Source: Strigamia acuminata
Lineage: Eukaryota; Arthropoda; Chilopoda; Geophilomorpha; Linotaeniidae
Length of the DNA stretch: 64,000 nucleotides
Direction of reading: 5' to 3'
Assembly: GCA_949358305.1 (NCBI GenBank)
Contig: OX442322.1
Coordinates: forward strand, 62,001-126,000
Shown: in pieces, positions 1 to 9,900 of the stretch
How the letters are laid out: each line of letters begins with the position of its first letter
Position numbering within the stretch: the first letter of the stretch is position 1
The notes under the pieces: model-generated
Database searches by the model: none
Told to the model about the DNA's origin: nothing
Seen by the model: the letters and a program-made list of their open reading frames with translations, nothing else
Made by a program: the position numbers and the translations under genes

Positions 1-17
1 GTTCTATGTGGCCACAC

Positions 18-33
18 TGTACTCCGGGGTACA
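18..33 (-). promoter_or_regulatory. Leader hairpin with CCGG loop (Copia-A)
   Basis: Five-base-pair stem TGTAC/GTACA around the minus-strand loop CCCGGA, lying about 130 nt downstream of the PBS. Bases 13-17 and 36-40 (CACAC/GTGTG) can extend the stem past a 2-nt bulge. The same loop, with a different but still complementary stem, occurs in Copia-B (5242-5259) and Copia-G (24754-24769). The function is inferred: packaging or RNA dimerisation through the self-complementary CCGG. Confidence 0.5.
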
Positions 34-175
34 AAGTGTGTCGAGACATCGGAAATTCGGCGAAAAACTGGAAATAAACAAAAATTTCCGCACAAATCGC
101 AAAAAAATCGCGAAATTTACGGAAAATTAGTGAAAAAACGAGGCACTGGTGTCTTTCCAGGCCTCTGCTACCACT

Positions 176-732
176 TGTAGCTCTGTGGCGCAATAAATGC
201 ACGATAAATCGTGCTGGAAGCGTGAAAATAACGTGCTCACGGCAATGCATGAGCTGGAAAAATTGCCGTGATGCGTAAACGCGAGTTCGGGTCTGTATTG
301 GGCCAGAAAACGCGTGTACCACACTTATAAAGACGTATGGGACATAAACTAATACTGATAATTAACCAAATACACTTTAATTCGAGAAAACTTACATAAT
401 TGATCCAAAAACCATTGGAAAACATAGAGAAACACACTGGCTGTGTGCGCGGCCATTTGCAATGTGCCAGAGACATCTAGTGGCCGATATTATAAACAAT
501 AATAATGAAAAACATAAGAACAAGATAGAGGATGCATGAAACCTAATGTATTGAGTACATTTAACCCGGTATCATGCATTCTCTTTACAAACAAGCATGA
601 AAACACTAAATAAACACTGAATAACCCAGGAAAATGGAAACAATTACCGATAAATGATAAAATAAACATTTTAAAGCCATTTCACATCGAAAAACGATTT
701 AATTAGGTGAAAAGCGGTTCCAAAGTCCAACA
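176..732 (-). repeat. 5' LTR of Copia-A with adjacent tRNA-iMet PBS
   Basis: About 557 bp. On the minus strand it starts TGTTGGACTTTGG and ends GAGCTACA, that is TG...CA. After a 2-nt gap comes TGGTAGCAGAGG (162-173), which matches the complement of the 3' end of animal initiator-Met tRNA. The outer boundary at 732 is inferred from the similar LTR starts of Copia-B and Copia-G (TGTTGGTC...) and from the break in the Gypsy-C protease frame. No second LTR copy is available to confirm it. Confidence 0.7.
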
Positions 733-1115
733 AATACAGTGTCCTCCTCTTCCAACTCCGCAATTAAGTCTTGTGGGGTCATTGACCCATTGATCCCGTG
801 GTGCATCCCTTGTTGTCTCTCCAGCCTGTTGATCAGGAAAGTTTTCACAGAACGAGATTGTCTCGTGGCTTCCCTGCCCAGCAGTATTGTGGCCTGACCA
901 GCAGTGACCAAGAACCGCAACTTTACTTCTTCATCTCCTACCCTAACCGGTAGGTAGATCTTCCCAAGTGCGGGTCTCCTTTCGCCAAAATAACCAATCA
1001 ACGTAATGTTGGTCGGTTGTACAGGCCATGTCACATTGCTTAAGGTCATCCACTTCATTAAAGTATCTCTGGAGATCAACGAGTATCTTGAGCCAGTATC
1101 CACTGTTGCAACCAC
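699..1115 (-). pseudogene. pol: Gypsy-C aspartic protease, truncated
   Basis: A retropepsin-like domain: VDTGSRYSLIS near the N-terminus carries the catalytic DTG, and a later ILLGRE resembles the flap/second-half ILG motif. In the element the enzyme would cleave the Gag-Pol polyprotein. The frame starts 15 nt downstream of the gag stop, so it is presumably expressed by recoding from gag. The last 11 or so codons (699-732) lie in the Copia-A LTR and are not native. RT would follow but is absent. The first Met here is only the first in-frame start and need not be the real N-terminus. Confidence 0.7.
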
Positions 1116-1130
1116 GGGGATCTTGCCAAG

Positions 1131-2261
1131 TCACATTGACATGCGGAAGGGGTCATCCTGGTCATAATTGGGATTCCGAATTTGGCATCCTGGTTGAGTG
1201 ACCGAGGGAACATAATTCATTGGGGTGCAACTCTGCTGAAAGGGCTGGTACACAGGCCTTTGACCACCACCGCGTGCGCGTCTGCGTCCGGTACGCCCTC
1301 CTTGACCACGCTGTTGGGTCCCAGACGGTCCTGCATTTGCATCCCGCATCTGCATCGGTTGACCACGACCTGTCTGTTGCACCTGTTGCCTCATGGGACA
1401 ATCTCTTTTCAGGTGTCCCACTTCACCGCAATACCAACAGGCACCGTAAGGTAAACCACCTCGCGTGCGAACAGGGGTGGACTGAGCAGTGCTCACAAAA
1501 GGCCTTTGTGGCAACACCACACCCTTGGTATAAACATGGGCCATAGGGGGCTGAGAGCTGTAAGCCACCATGCTAGCGGGAACCATGGGTAAAACCATAT
1601 CCCTTCCGCTATCTGGTTCGAAACATGTAGTGGCTTGCATGTCCGCCACACCAGCTGCGGCGCCTTCGAATGCCATGGCCATCTCCATTGCCTCCCTTAA
1701 GGTTTTGGGCTTTTGCAGGAGAATGTACTGCGTTGCCGTGGCATTCCCTAGTCCCTCAATCAACTGGTCCATGACCGCAAAGTCCACCTGCTTAGAGTCT
1801 CCGTATTCTCCCTTCTCTGCAAGACCGCGGAGAACAGCAACATACGATGCCACCGACTCCTTTGGCTGGCGTACTCGCTTGCGTAACCGGTTCCGGATAA
1901 TAATTGGAGGTACCGCCGGACTAAAGTATGCCTTTATCTTTTCGACTATGTCCTCATAAGTCATATCCGAAATCTTGGTTGGGGCAGTCAACTTGTGTAG
2001 CAGGGCATGGGTATCTGCGCCCATCGAGGCCACCAAGAACATCTTCAAATTGTCCTTATCCGAATAGAATTTGTGTAGCTTCGCCATGAACTCGAACCGT
2101 TCAACCCACAAACTCCAATCCGTCTCGGTTTTGCCTTGAAATGGGGGCACGTGCGCCACGTAGGCTGTCCCAGCTCCGCTTGTTGACGCCATTCCGGATA
2201 GACTTGTCTGCGACTCCTGGTTTACGCCAGCTACCAATTCCGGGTCATCGTCACTATCCAC
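1131..2261 (-). CDS. gag: Gypsy-C Gag with CCHC zinc knuckle
   Basis: A 376-residue open frame starting at ATG 2261. The N-terminal region (about residues 40-200) reads like a retrotransposon capsid: FQGKTETDWSLWVERFEF, then LRKRVRQPKESVASYVAVLR and a helical tail. A single CX2CX4HX4C zinc knuckle, CWYCGEVGHLKRDC, is followed by an RG-rich basic stretch (GGRTGRRRARGGGQ) typical of nucleic-acid-binding Gag tails. It would assemble the virus-like particle and bind genomic RNA. The frame is intact although the downstream pol is cut. A role as a host gene is not supported, because the leader and protease sit next to it. Confidence 0.8.
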   Translation of the reverse strand: MDSDDDPELVAGVNQESQTSLSGMASTSGAGTAYVAHVPPFQGKTETDWSLWVERFEFMAKLHKFYSDKDNLKMFLVASMGADTHALLHKLTAPTKISDMTYEDIVEKIKAYFSPAVPPIIIRNRLRKRVRQPKESVASYVAVLRGLAEKGEYGDSKQVDFAVMDQLIEGLGNATATQYILLQKPKTLREAMEMAMAFEGAAAGVADMQATTCFEPDSGRDMVLPMVPASMVAYSSQPPMAHVYTKGVVLPQRPFVSTAQSTPVRTRGGLPYGACWYCGEVGHLKRDCPMRQQVQQTGRGQPMQMRDANAGPSGTQQRGQGGRTGRRRARGGGQRPVYQPFQQSCTPMNYVPSVTQPGCQIRNPNYDQDDPFRMSM

Positions 2262-3096
2262 CGCCGCCGGGTAACTTGTCAGTCCTGACTCCGTGATTGC
2301 GATAAAATCCGGTCCAACAATCCAAATTGGTGCAACAATCCAGTGAGTGCTCTCACTTCCCAGACCTGCCCTGACCCCCTTCCCTGTAGGTACTTCTCCG
2401 AGGAGTTAAGCTGGGTTCAGCACTGGCCAGCCTTTCCTGGGAGGTGGCTTGATGTGTGCAGCTATTATCCCCTTACCGTACCCTAGTGGGAAAAGGAAAC
2501 CCTAGCACTACCTAAGCTGAGAGCTTATAATGACATAGTGTTGCGTTGGCATTGTCAGGGGCATTCTTTGGGATCTTTGTTCCCTGGTGTCATTGTTGCG
2601 GCCCTTTGTTGCTCAGACGATGGCTGGAGTCATTGTTGACCTCCTGGTGGCAAAATCTGAAGTTAGGCTTAATAACCCTAGATAGGCCTAACTGGGCCTA
2701 GTAACCCTAGCAAGTCCCAAGAAATACTAGTTAGGCCTAAGCCAGGCCTAACTATCTGAAATGACAGAAAAGAAAGCCAGAATCCATTCCAAAAAAAAAT
2801 TTTAAAGATACAGTTCACCTCTCTTTAATCCAGGGTTCTGCTGTCCTGTTCAGGGTGCCACTTTACCATCTTTGCCCTGGAGATGGGAAATAAAACACAG
2901 GAAACCAGTTGGGCCAAAACTTTATCCTCCACTCTTCTAAACAGAGTAGATTTATTTGTCAGTAACCTGACCAACTGTCACTAGAGGGAAAAAGATGGGA
3001 GCTACATTCTGCTTTGTACATTGTATTGTTAGCAATACAATGTACTAATTCAATGCAATAAAGCCTGCATAAATTCCTTGTGGTGTAAATACACCA
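2262..3096 (-). other. Gypsy-C leader, PBS-like site and putative short LTR
   Basis: There is no convincing ORF. On the minus strand 2843-2860 reads TGGCACCCTGAACAGGAC, a TGG-start PBS-like sequence; I cannot assign the tRNA. Upstream of it, 2861-3096 could be an LTR of about 235 bp: it starts TGTGGTGTATTTACACCACA (a palindrome) and contains AATAAA on the minus strand near 2950. Its end at 2861 lacks a clear CA. The leader at about 2660-2760 holds a cluster of AGGCCTA/TAGGCCT direct and inverted repeats. No partner LTR is in the window, so these calls are provisional. Confidence 0.4.
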
Positions 3097-4670
3097 CAGA
3101 GGATCAGGCTGGACATTTGTGGATTTAGGAGCAATTTGAGACTGGATAGGATTCATAATTTGATTCGGAATTTGCTTCGGAATTGGTGGCATTTGTAAGC
3201 GAAAATCCGTAATGTAGTCTTGACTCGATTTGCCCCTTTTCGGTTTCGGAATGTTCTCAAAATCCACTTCTGTGGTGAGATATGTCAATGTCGGTGCTTG
3301 CTGAATGGGTGTCGGAACCGTTGTCGACGTTGGAGTTGCAATCGCCGCAGACACAGAAGGAGTCGAACACAAACTGTCCACATAATACAATCCTGCCTTC
3401 TCTTTTGCTCGGAGAATAGAACTCCGAATGTCCGATTGATAGATGTTGACTTCACCATTGTAGAAGTGTATATGATGACGTGTTTTATCAATTTTAGAAA
3501 CCGAAATAAAATTGGCTTCGAAGTTCGGTGCAAAAAGTACATTCGTCAAATTCACGGTGCAGTTGCAGTCGTCTATCCGCATAAGTAGTCGTACGTTTCC
3601 TTTTCCAGTCACCTTGGACTTGCTTTGTCCGAGTTTGATGTCGAATGGCACGATGTCCACAAAATCCGTAAACCAAGCCCGAACGTATGAAACGTGGTTC
3701 GTCGCGCCACAGTCGACAATCCATTCGTTGGATTGCATAAAATGAGCAACTGGGCGCGCTGGGGCTTGCGGGGCACTGGCGAAAAATGTCTCTTCTCGAG
3801 TTGGACGAGAACAACCTCGCGGACGCGTATCATCGGGTTTTGGCGCGGAATTTGTGTTGCGCTTGTTGCTCTTACTCCGAGAGCGTTGGAAAGAAGCCGA
3901 TGCCTGATTACTCTTGTCGCTAAGGGGAAATGGGCACTTGTTGGCATAATGCCCCATCTCATTACAGTTGAAACATTTAATTTGCGATAACGGCCGACGA
4001 GGACGAGAATTCTTCCGAGATTGTTGTTGGTCTTTTACAGACGAATGCACAGAAGACGAGTGTACATTATGCAATCCCATCGGCTTTAATCTAAGATATT
4101 CGGAAATCAACTGCTCAGCAACTTTGGTTGGTGTGAAGTCCGAATCAGGTCAATGATATATGGCGAACGTTGCCTGTGCGTTTTCGGGCAGTAGTCGGTT
4201 GAGTATTGATATGCGTGATGATCGGGTGTTGTAACTTCTTTGATATCTGTCAATTGGCGGACGAAGTGATCCACTCGATTGATAAAATCTTGCATTTCCT
4301 CATTGGGTTCGAGATGTAATGTCAAGAACTCCGACCGTAATGCTGCCCGTCGTGCCCGCGAACTGGGCGCATACGCTTTAGCCAGGACGTCCCATGCCTG
4401 TTTAGGGGTATCACAATTGTCCAAGGCTGAACGTTTCGGTTCGCTGACATGCATGTAAATATGTCCGAGAGCTTTGTTCTTTTTGACCATGTAACGTTCT
4501 TTTTCTTTGTCCGTTAAAGTCAAAAGATGATCCGCCTCCTTCTCCTCCGTTACATGCCTCCAAAGGCCCTCGGATTTCAAAAGCATCCGCATCGCTCTCT
4601 GCCAGGGCTCATAATTCCCGACAGAGAGGATGGGAATCCTGCTGACTGTCGTTTCCGTTACTTTTTGCAT
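3097..4670 (-). pseudogene. gag: Copia-B gag-protease, frameshifted
   Basis: Gag starts at ATG 4670 (MQKVTET) and runs in frame to about 4190. A frameshift follows, just after the HAYQY conserved with Copia-G. In the second frame there is an in-frame TGA at 4150-4152 where Copia-G has TGG (Trp), and the frame then stays open to 2959. It encodes a CCHC knuckle CFNCNEMGHYANKC, the protease site WIVDCGATNHVS (the copia variant D-C-G-A) and a Pro/Gln-rich linker toward integrase. Codons beyond about 3097 belong to the neighbouring element. In this copy the gag-to-linker frame is continuous at the point where Copia-G is shifted, which makes the Copia-G shift look like a lesion. Confidence 0.8.
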
Positions 4671-5568
4671 CGTTGCGAAGACTCGGCGCACCGCACAAAG
4701 CACACGGACTCAGGAAAATGGTATAACGGCGTTCAAAGCACTTCACTAATCGGTGGCACAAAAAGTAGTTGTGAACACAGAACGCAGCACAGCACTTCCA
4801 ACGTAGTTCTAAGCGGATATCAATCAAGGGGGCGGTCAATGCTAAAATTGACCAAAGAACCTTTGACAAGTGTCCCCCTAACGCCCTTTGCAAGCCACCT
4901 GGGGCCACGGAAACGTTAGGTGAGGCAGGGCTCAGCCTTGTCAAAGAATACAACCACAGCTGAGACGACTGTCCCAAGGGCTGCGGCGATACTAATATTG
5001 GCCCACACCAAAATATTTAAAATTATCTTATAACTAACAAATAAAGTCAACAGGGAAGGCGAAAAGTGATGAATCTCCCGTGGGTCACACGCGCTCGCGG
5101 CAAAGCACAAGACGGGTTTTCTCAAAAACCCGCTAGAAAAGCGCAATTCGGCTTCGAAAAACCGAATTCTTCTCGTTTAAACGAGGCTCTTCGTGAAAAA
5201 TACACAAATTGTTGTAATAATTTAAAAATCGGCGATACTACATGCACGCCGGGGTGCATAAAGCAAGAATCGTCTCGTTTCTCGATGCAAAACGTCTCGT
5301 CGACGTTGTCGAAAGAGAAAATCGTCGAAATCCTGAAAAATACGAAAATTTGCCTCGAAATTTGCGACCGCACAATTTTGGACGAAATTAGCCGGAGAAT
5401 CGTGTAGTGTGCAGTACAAACTGCCTGGGAACGTCGTTGACACGTTGTCGACGTTCAAAACGCGAAAATCCAGCTCGAAAATGACGAAAAGCCTGAAAAT
5501 ACAAATTCGCTGCGAAATTCGCGGAATTTTCGGCGATAATTAGTAGCAAATGAAGCGTGCAGAGGATT
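4671..5568 (-). other. Copia-B untranslated leader
   Basis: About 0.9 kb between PBS and gag with no credible long ORF. It includes the CCGG-loop hairpin at 5242-5259 and, near the gag start, a segment (about 4860-4930) resembling the Copia-G leader (about 25,050-25,140), seen as a shared CCCCAGGTGG-type stretch. Several GC-rich inverted repeats suggest a structured RNA leader. Confidence 0.6.
5242..5259 (-). promoter_or_regulatory. Leader hairpin with CCGG loop (Copia-B)
   Basis: Stem ATGCAC/GTGCAT of 6 bp with the minus-strand loop CCCGGC, about 310 nt from the PBS. The loop matches Copia-G and nearly matches Copia-A, while the stem bases differ and remain paired. Just downstream, GTATCGCC is shared with Copia-G. 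Confidence 0.5.
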
Positions 5569-5587
5569 AAACCATCCTCTGCTACCA
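5569..5587 (-). promoter_or_regulatory. Copia-B primer-binding site (tRNA-iMet 3' end)
   Basis: On the minus strand TGGTAGCAGAGGATGGTTT, 19 nt complementary to the 3' terminus of animal initiator-Met tRNA as I recall it, 2 nt inside the LTR. It primes minus-strand DNA synthesis. Confidence 0.85.
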
Positions 5588-5589
5588 AT

Positions 5590-6134
5590 TGTAGGTCGGT
5601 AGCAGAGGAAAACGACTAAAACAGCTCAAAATATCGAGCGAAAACGACAAACTAACTTAGCGAAGGCGTCGCACTTCTCGTGCGAACGTGTGGGCGACGT
5701 CGGGAGCGAAAAACAACATAAACGGCCGCGATATTCGCTTATACGCCGTGACAAATGATAAACAAATGCTTAAAAGCATAAAACATATTTAATGAAAAGA
5801 AAATACTCACAAATGAGTCCATTACAGTGTGAATTGATAAGGGCGAGAGCCAAAACGATGGTCGCCGCCATCTTGGAAGGTGATAAGTACAATAACGACA
5901 CCTGGTGTCGTGATAAAGAGTTATACAAACAAATAAACATTGAATTAAATGAAAACACTGGGCACAGCATGATACTGTGTATTAAACAGCAATAAACAAA
6001 TGTAAAAGATCCAAATAAACAGATATCATTGGATATGAATAGACACGAGATAAATACATCGAGATTAGATAATTAAACAATAAGAATATGATTTTATGTC
6101 ACATCGACATAACTGGCGGTCCTATAGACCAACA
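5590..6134 (-). repeat. 5' LTR of Copia-B
   Basis: 545 bp. On the minus strand it begins TGTTGGTCTATAGGACC and ends CCGACCTACA. The start closely matches the Copia-G LTR (TGTTGGTCTAAAGACC), which supports the outer edge. Short open frames inside it are not credible genes. Confidence 0.8.
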
Positions 6135-6579
6135 ATATCGTCGGGCCGCGTATCTTTCGGCTTCCCAACGTTGCTCATAATACGACGGTATTTGCGTCGT
6201 CGTAACGTACGCTTCTTGCGAACGTATATTACTCGAAAAACACAACGAAAAAGTATTATTATATGCGAATAATCGTACTCACATGTGATAATGTTATATT
6301 ATCACATATTATTCCGGTGAAAACAAAAGTTCAATGTTGCACTCAAAGTTGTTCTCAAATGTAGTGAAGTCTGTGTGCAAAAGTTCAGAAACTGTCTGTT
6401 TTCTATGTGTAGAAAATAGGTGATGTTGTTCGAATGTATGCCTATTTTTATGAATACGTAATGATGTGTTTAACTAGAAGAAAACACACAGTTGTGGGTG
6501 AAAACTAAAAACAGAATGATGAAGTTTTATTCATGTGACGTATTAACCTTTATACATAGAACAAATTGTAATCTAAACG
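6135..6579. other. Unassigned sequence between Copia-B and Copia-C
   Basis: 445 bp, AT-rich, with no credible ORF. It contains a perfect hairpin, GTGATAAT-GTTAT-ATTATCAC, at about 6286-6306. The last five bases (6575-6579, AAACG) are the left target duplication of Copia-C, so the stretch continues beyond Copia-C at 11357. It may be a remnant of an older element or unique sequence; I cannot tell. Confidence 0.5.
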
Positions 6580-6795
6580 TGTTGTTTATTGAATGTTGTA
6601 TTCCTGTCCGCCAGGTGTTTTTGTCACCTGTGCACCTGTCACTGGCACTGATCAATCAGTGACCCGAATTGTATTAGGTGCTCCGCGCACTTTTTAACAT
6701 CTGTTTAAGATTAAAACCATCACTGTTAATATTTCACCTAACAACCACGCGTCTCTACTTTATGTCTCCAACATATTAGAACCTAAAAAACTACA
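6580..6795 (+). repeat. 5' LTR of Copia-C
   Basis: 216 bp, TGTTGTTTATTG...CTACA, nearly identical to 11141-11356. Compact for a copia LTR. The TG...CA ends and flanking AAACG fix both edges. Confidence 0.95.
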
Positions 6796-6825
6796 GGTTA
6801 TGGGCCCAGCACGCTTCCACTGCGC
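6796..6825 (+). promoter_or_regulatory. Copia-C extended PBS to the 5' half of tRNA-iMet
   Basis: It begins GGTTATGGGCCCAGCACG directly after the LTR. The full 30 nt match the reverse complement of initiator-Met tRNA from D-arm to anticodon stem, as I recall that sequence. Drosophila copia is known to prime with a tRNA-iMet 5'-half fragment over about 15 nt; here complementarity is about twice as long. Confidence 0.85.
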
Positions 6826-6916
6826 TTAAAAATCATCAAGTTTTGTACCGGAACATTCGAGGAAGTTAAAAACGAATTTAACACGAACATTCCACAAGAA
6901 ACAGAACTAAGAAACG

Positions 6917-9900
6917 ATGGCGAACGGCGGCGGAAATTCAGCTCGAATCGAGGCGTTGGGAAAGGAAAACTTCGACACATGGAAGATCCAGATGGAAGCA
7001 ATTTTGGATCAACGGGACCTACTCGTGCACGCGGAAGGTACGTCGAAACGACCAGAAACCATCGAAGGAAACGCGAAACGTGTGAAGGAGATCGAAACGT
7101 GGGAGAAAAGTGATCGAACAGCCAAAAATGACATTTTGCTAAATATAAAACAATCGGAACTTCGAATGGCTAAAAATTGCAACACCGCGAACGAATTGTG
7201 GAGGAAGCTGCATAGTGCGTACCAATCGAAAGGACCGGCAAGAAAAATCACGTTGTTAAAACGACTCGCGACACACAAGATGGCGGACGGAGAAAACGTG
7301 AAGAACCACTTAAAAAAATTCTTCGAGCTGGTGGATAAGCTACTAGACATGGATTTCAAGATGCCCGAAGACTTCACAACGATCTTACTGCTACTAAGCC
7401 TGCCGAACTCTTACGACAACTTCAGATGCGCAATAGAATCGCAAGATAAATTGCCCTCGCTGGAAGTTTTGGAGGGAAAGATCAAAGACGAGTCAATCGC
7501 CCGCGGAAAGGGGAAAGAAGACGTATCGGACGCCATGATGGCCAGAAAAACGTTCCAAAAACGTAAGCAACCAAAGAAATACGGCGACGAAAATTTGAAT
7601 TCGACCGAGAAGTCAGCTTTTAAATACAAGTGTCACGGTTACGGAAAAATTGGCCACAAAATTGCCGATTGCCGAAGTAAAAGCAAGAAGGAAAGCGCAT
7701 CGAGAGCCGAGAAATCCAAGTACGAATTATTTTTTTGCGAGCAAGACGAGACAGCGCTAATAAGCAAGAAGTCACGATCGAAAAATTGGTGTTTGGACAG
7801 CGGCGCAAGTTCCCACATGTGCTCGAACGATTCAACATTTTCGACAATCGAGTTCCTGAAAAACCAAAAACTGAATTTGGCCAGCAAAGCGAGTACGAAC
7901 ATCGACGGAAAAGGAACCGCAAAAATTGTCGTCAACACCGGGAACGGAAATATGAAACTGGATTTGGCGGAGACTCTTTTGGTACGAGATTTACGAACAA
8001 ATTTTGATGTCAGTCGGGAAGATCACAGAACGGGGACACAAGGTGATTTTCGATGATAAATCAGCAGAAATGATAAATCCGAAGGGAGAAATCATATTCA
8101 CCGCCGAAAAAAGGAACGGATTGTATTACATCGTCGACGAGACCGAGGATGCTGCGACTGCAGCGGAAATTGAAGTCGGAACCGGATCAAGACCTGCAAA
8201 ACCCGCAAGTACGAAAATACAAGAATGACACAAAAGACTTGGGCACCTGAATGAGTCAAGTCTGAAAATACTAAACGAAAAGGCGGACGGAATGAAGTTC
8301 GAAAAGGATGCCAAGCTGCCAACTTGTGAAACTTGCATCAAGGGGAAGCACGCAAGTACGAAATTTCCCGATTCCACGTCAAAAAGCGAAAAACTGCTGG
8401 AACTTGTACACTCGGACGTTTGCGGACCAATGCCAACAAAGTCCATGAACGGATCAAGATACTTCGTGACCTTCACCGACGACAAATCGAGGTGGTGCAA
8501 GGTGTATTTTCTGAAGCACAAAAGCGAAGTTTTCGAGGCATTCAAGTCATTTAAAACGTTTTGCGAGAGGGAAACTGGTTGCGCACTCAAAGTTTTACGA
8601 TCAGACAACGGGAAGGAATACGTAAACAAGAACTTTGACAACTATCTGCGAGAAAACGGCATAAAACGTCAAACTAGCGTCGCCCACACACCGGAACAAA
8701 ATGGCGTATCTGAAAGAATGAGTAGAACTTTAATCGAGATGGCACGATGCATGTTACTGCAAGCAAAATTGCCCAACACATACTGGGCGGAAGCAATCAA
8801 CACTGCATGCCACATCTGAAATAAATGCCCAACTAGAAGTTTGAAAAATGAAATCCCACATCAGATCTGGACTGGAAGAAAACCAAATATCGACTATTTT
8901 CGAGTTTTCGGGAGCAGAGTCTTTGCGTTGGACAAGAAACCGAACAAGGGGAAGTTCGAACCAAAGTCAAAAGAATGTATTCTCATCGGATATTGGGACG
9001 GATCGAAGGCGTATCGCTTGTGGTCGAAAAGCGAAAACAAAATTATAAGAAGTCGCGATGTGAAATTTGTCGAAAAATCGGAAAATGAAACGAATGAAGA
9101 GTGTGAAGAGAACGATAATAATAATAATTTTAATGACAATTTCACCGATTGCAGAATGGATCAAATCGAGAATGGAATCGAAATTTCCGAGGACGAAGTC
9201 GAGAGCGCAGGCGAGAACGAGCCCGACAATAAAGACGAGAGAGGAACGCAACATGAGGAAGCCGAACCTCGTCAAAATGAAAACACGAGAATAATTCCAC
9301 GACGATCTGCTAGAACACCAAAACCTTACCCAAACCGAAATGGAGACCCACCCAGAAAGAAATATACAAGAAAGAACCCGACAACAACTAATGAAGTTTT
9401 GGACGAAATAGCACAGATAGCAATTCCCGACGATCCAACGACAGCGGCCAAAGCTTTGAATGGAAATAACCCACAAGAATGGATGAAAGCGATGAAGGAA
9501 GAGTACGACGCTTTAATTGAAAATGAAACGTGGGAGGAGTGCAACCGACCGAAAAATAGAAATGTAATCGGATGTAGATGGGTCCTCCGCACGAAATTTG
9601 AAGCAGACGGGTCAATTGAACGCAGAAAGGCCCGACTGGTCGCCAAGGGATATGCACAGCAGCCAGGCATTGACTATTTTGAAACTTACGCGCCCGTCGC
9701 ACGACCGGGATCAATTCGAATGATGATGGCAATCGCAGCCGAGTTGGGGTTGACCATACACCAAATGGACGCGATAACAGTATATTTAAATGGCGAAATC
9801 GAAGAGGAAATTTTTATGGAATTCCCCGAATATTTGGAATTCATTGCCGGAATAGAAATCAAGAAAGGAAAGGTCTGCCGGATGAAAAAAGCGTTATACG

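Larger units (their letters stand above)
1..732 (-). mobile_element. Copia-A: 5' end of a Ty1/copia element running off the left edge
   Basis: Read on the minus strand, this is a 5' LTR (732 to 176), a primer-binding site and the start of an untranslated leader (161 to 1). No coding part is inside the window. The leader resembles those of Copia-B and Copia-G and contains the same hairpin, here at 18-33. The LTR interrupts the protease frame of Gypsy-C at about position 733, so Copia-A is younger than Gypsy-C. The bases after the LTR (733-737, AATAC) would be one copy of the target-site duplication; the partner lies outside the window. Confidence 0.75.
733..3096 (-). mobile_element. Gypsy-C: truncated Ty3/gypsy element
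   Basis: On the minus strand: a putative short 5' LTR (about 3096-2861), a PBS-like site (2843-2860), a leader, gag (2261-1131) and the start of a protease (1115 onward). The protease is cut at 733 by the Copia-A LTR, so RT, RNase H and integrase are not visible. On its other side the element abuts a broken Copia-B gag/protease frame at about 3097, consistent with insertion into Copia-B. The lineage (Ty3/gypsy, possibly mag- or CsRn1-like) is inferred only from the gag and protease style. Confidence 0.6.
3097..6134 (-). mobile_element. Copia-B: 5' half of a Ty1/copia element
   Basis: Minus strand: 5' LTR (6134-5590), PBS (5587-5569), a leader of about 0.9 kb, then gag and protease, ending where Gypsy-C sequence begins at about 3097. 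Integrase, RT and the 3' LTR are missing. It belongs to the same lineage as Copia-G: the gag start (RIPILSVGNYEPWQ versus TLIPILGVGNYEEWR), zinc knuckle, protease and leader all correspond. Bases 6135-6139 (ATATC) are the candidate outer duplication. Confidence 0.8.

Noticed and set aside
1131-2261. Gypsy-C gag as a domesticated host gene
   Set aside because: A protease frame and a probable LTR/PBS sit directly beside it, so it is explained as a truncated element.
5770-5995. Short open frames of about 66 codons on both strands in the Copia-B LTR
   Set aside because: They lie wholly inside an LTR, lack recognisable domains and overlap each other on opposite strands.
6796-6825. tRNA gene or tRNA fragment
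   Set aside because: Only the antisense of a tRNA 5' half is present and it directly follows an LTR end, so it is a primer-binding site.
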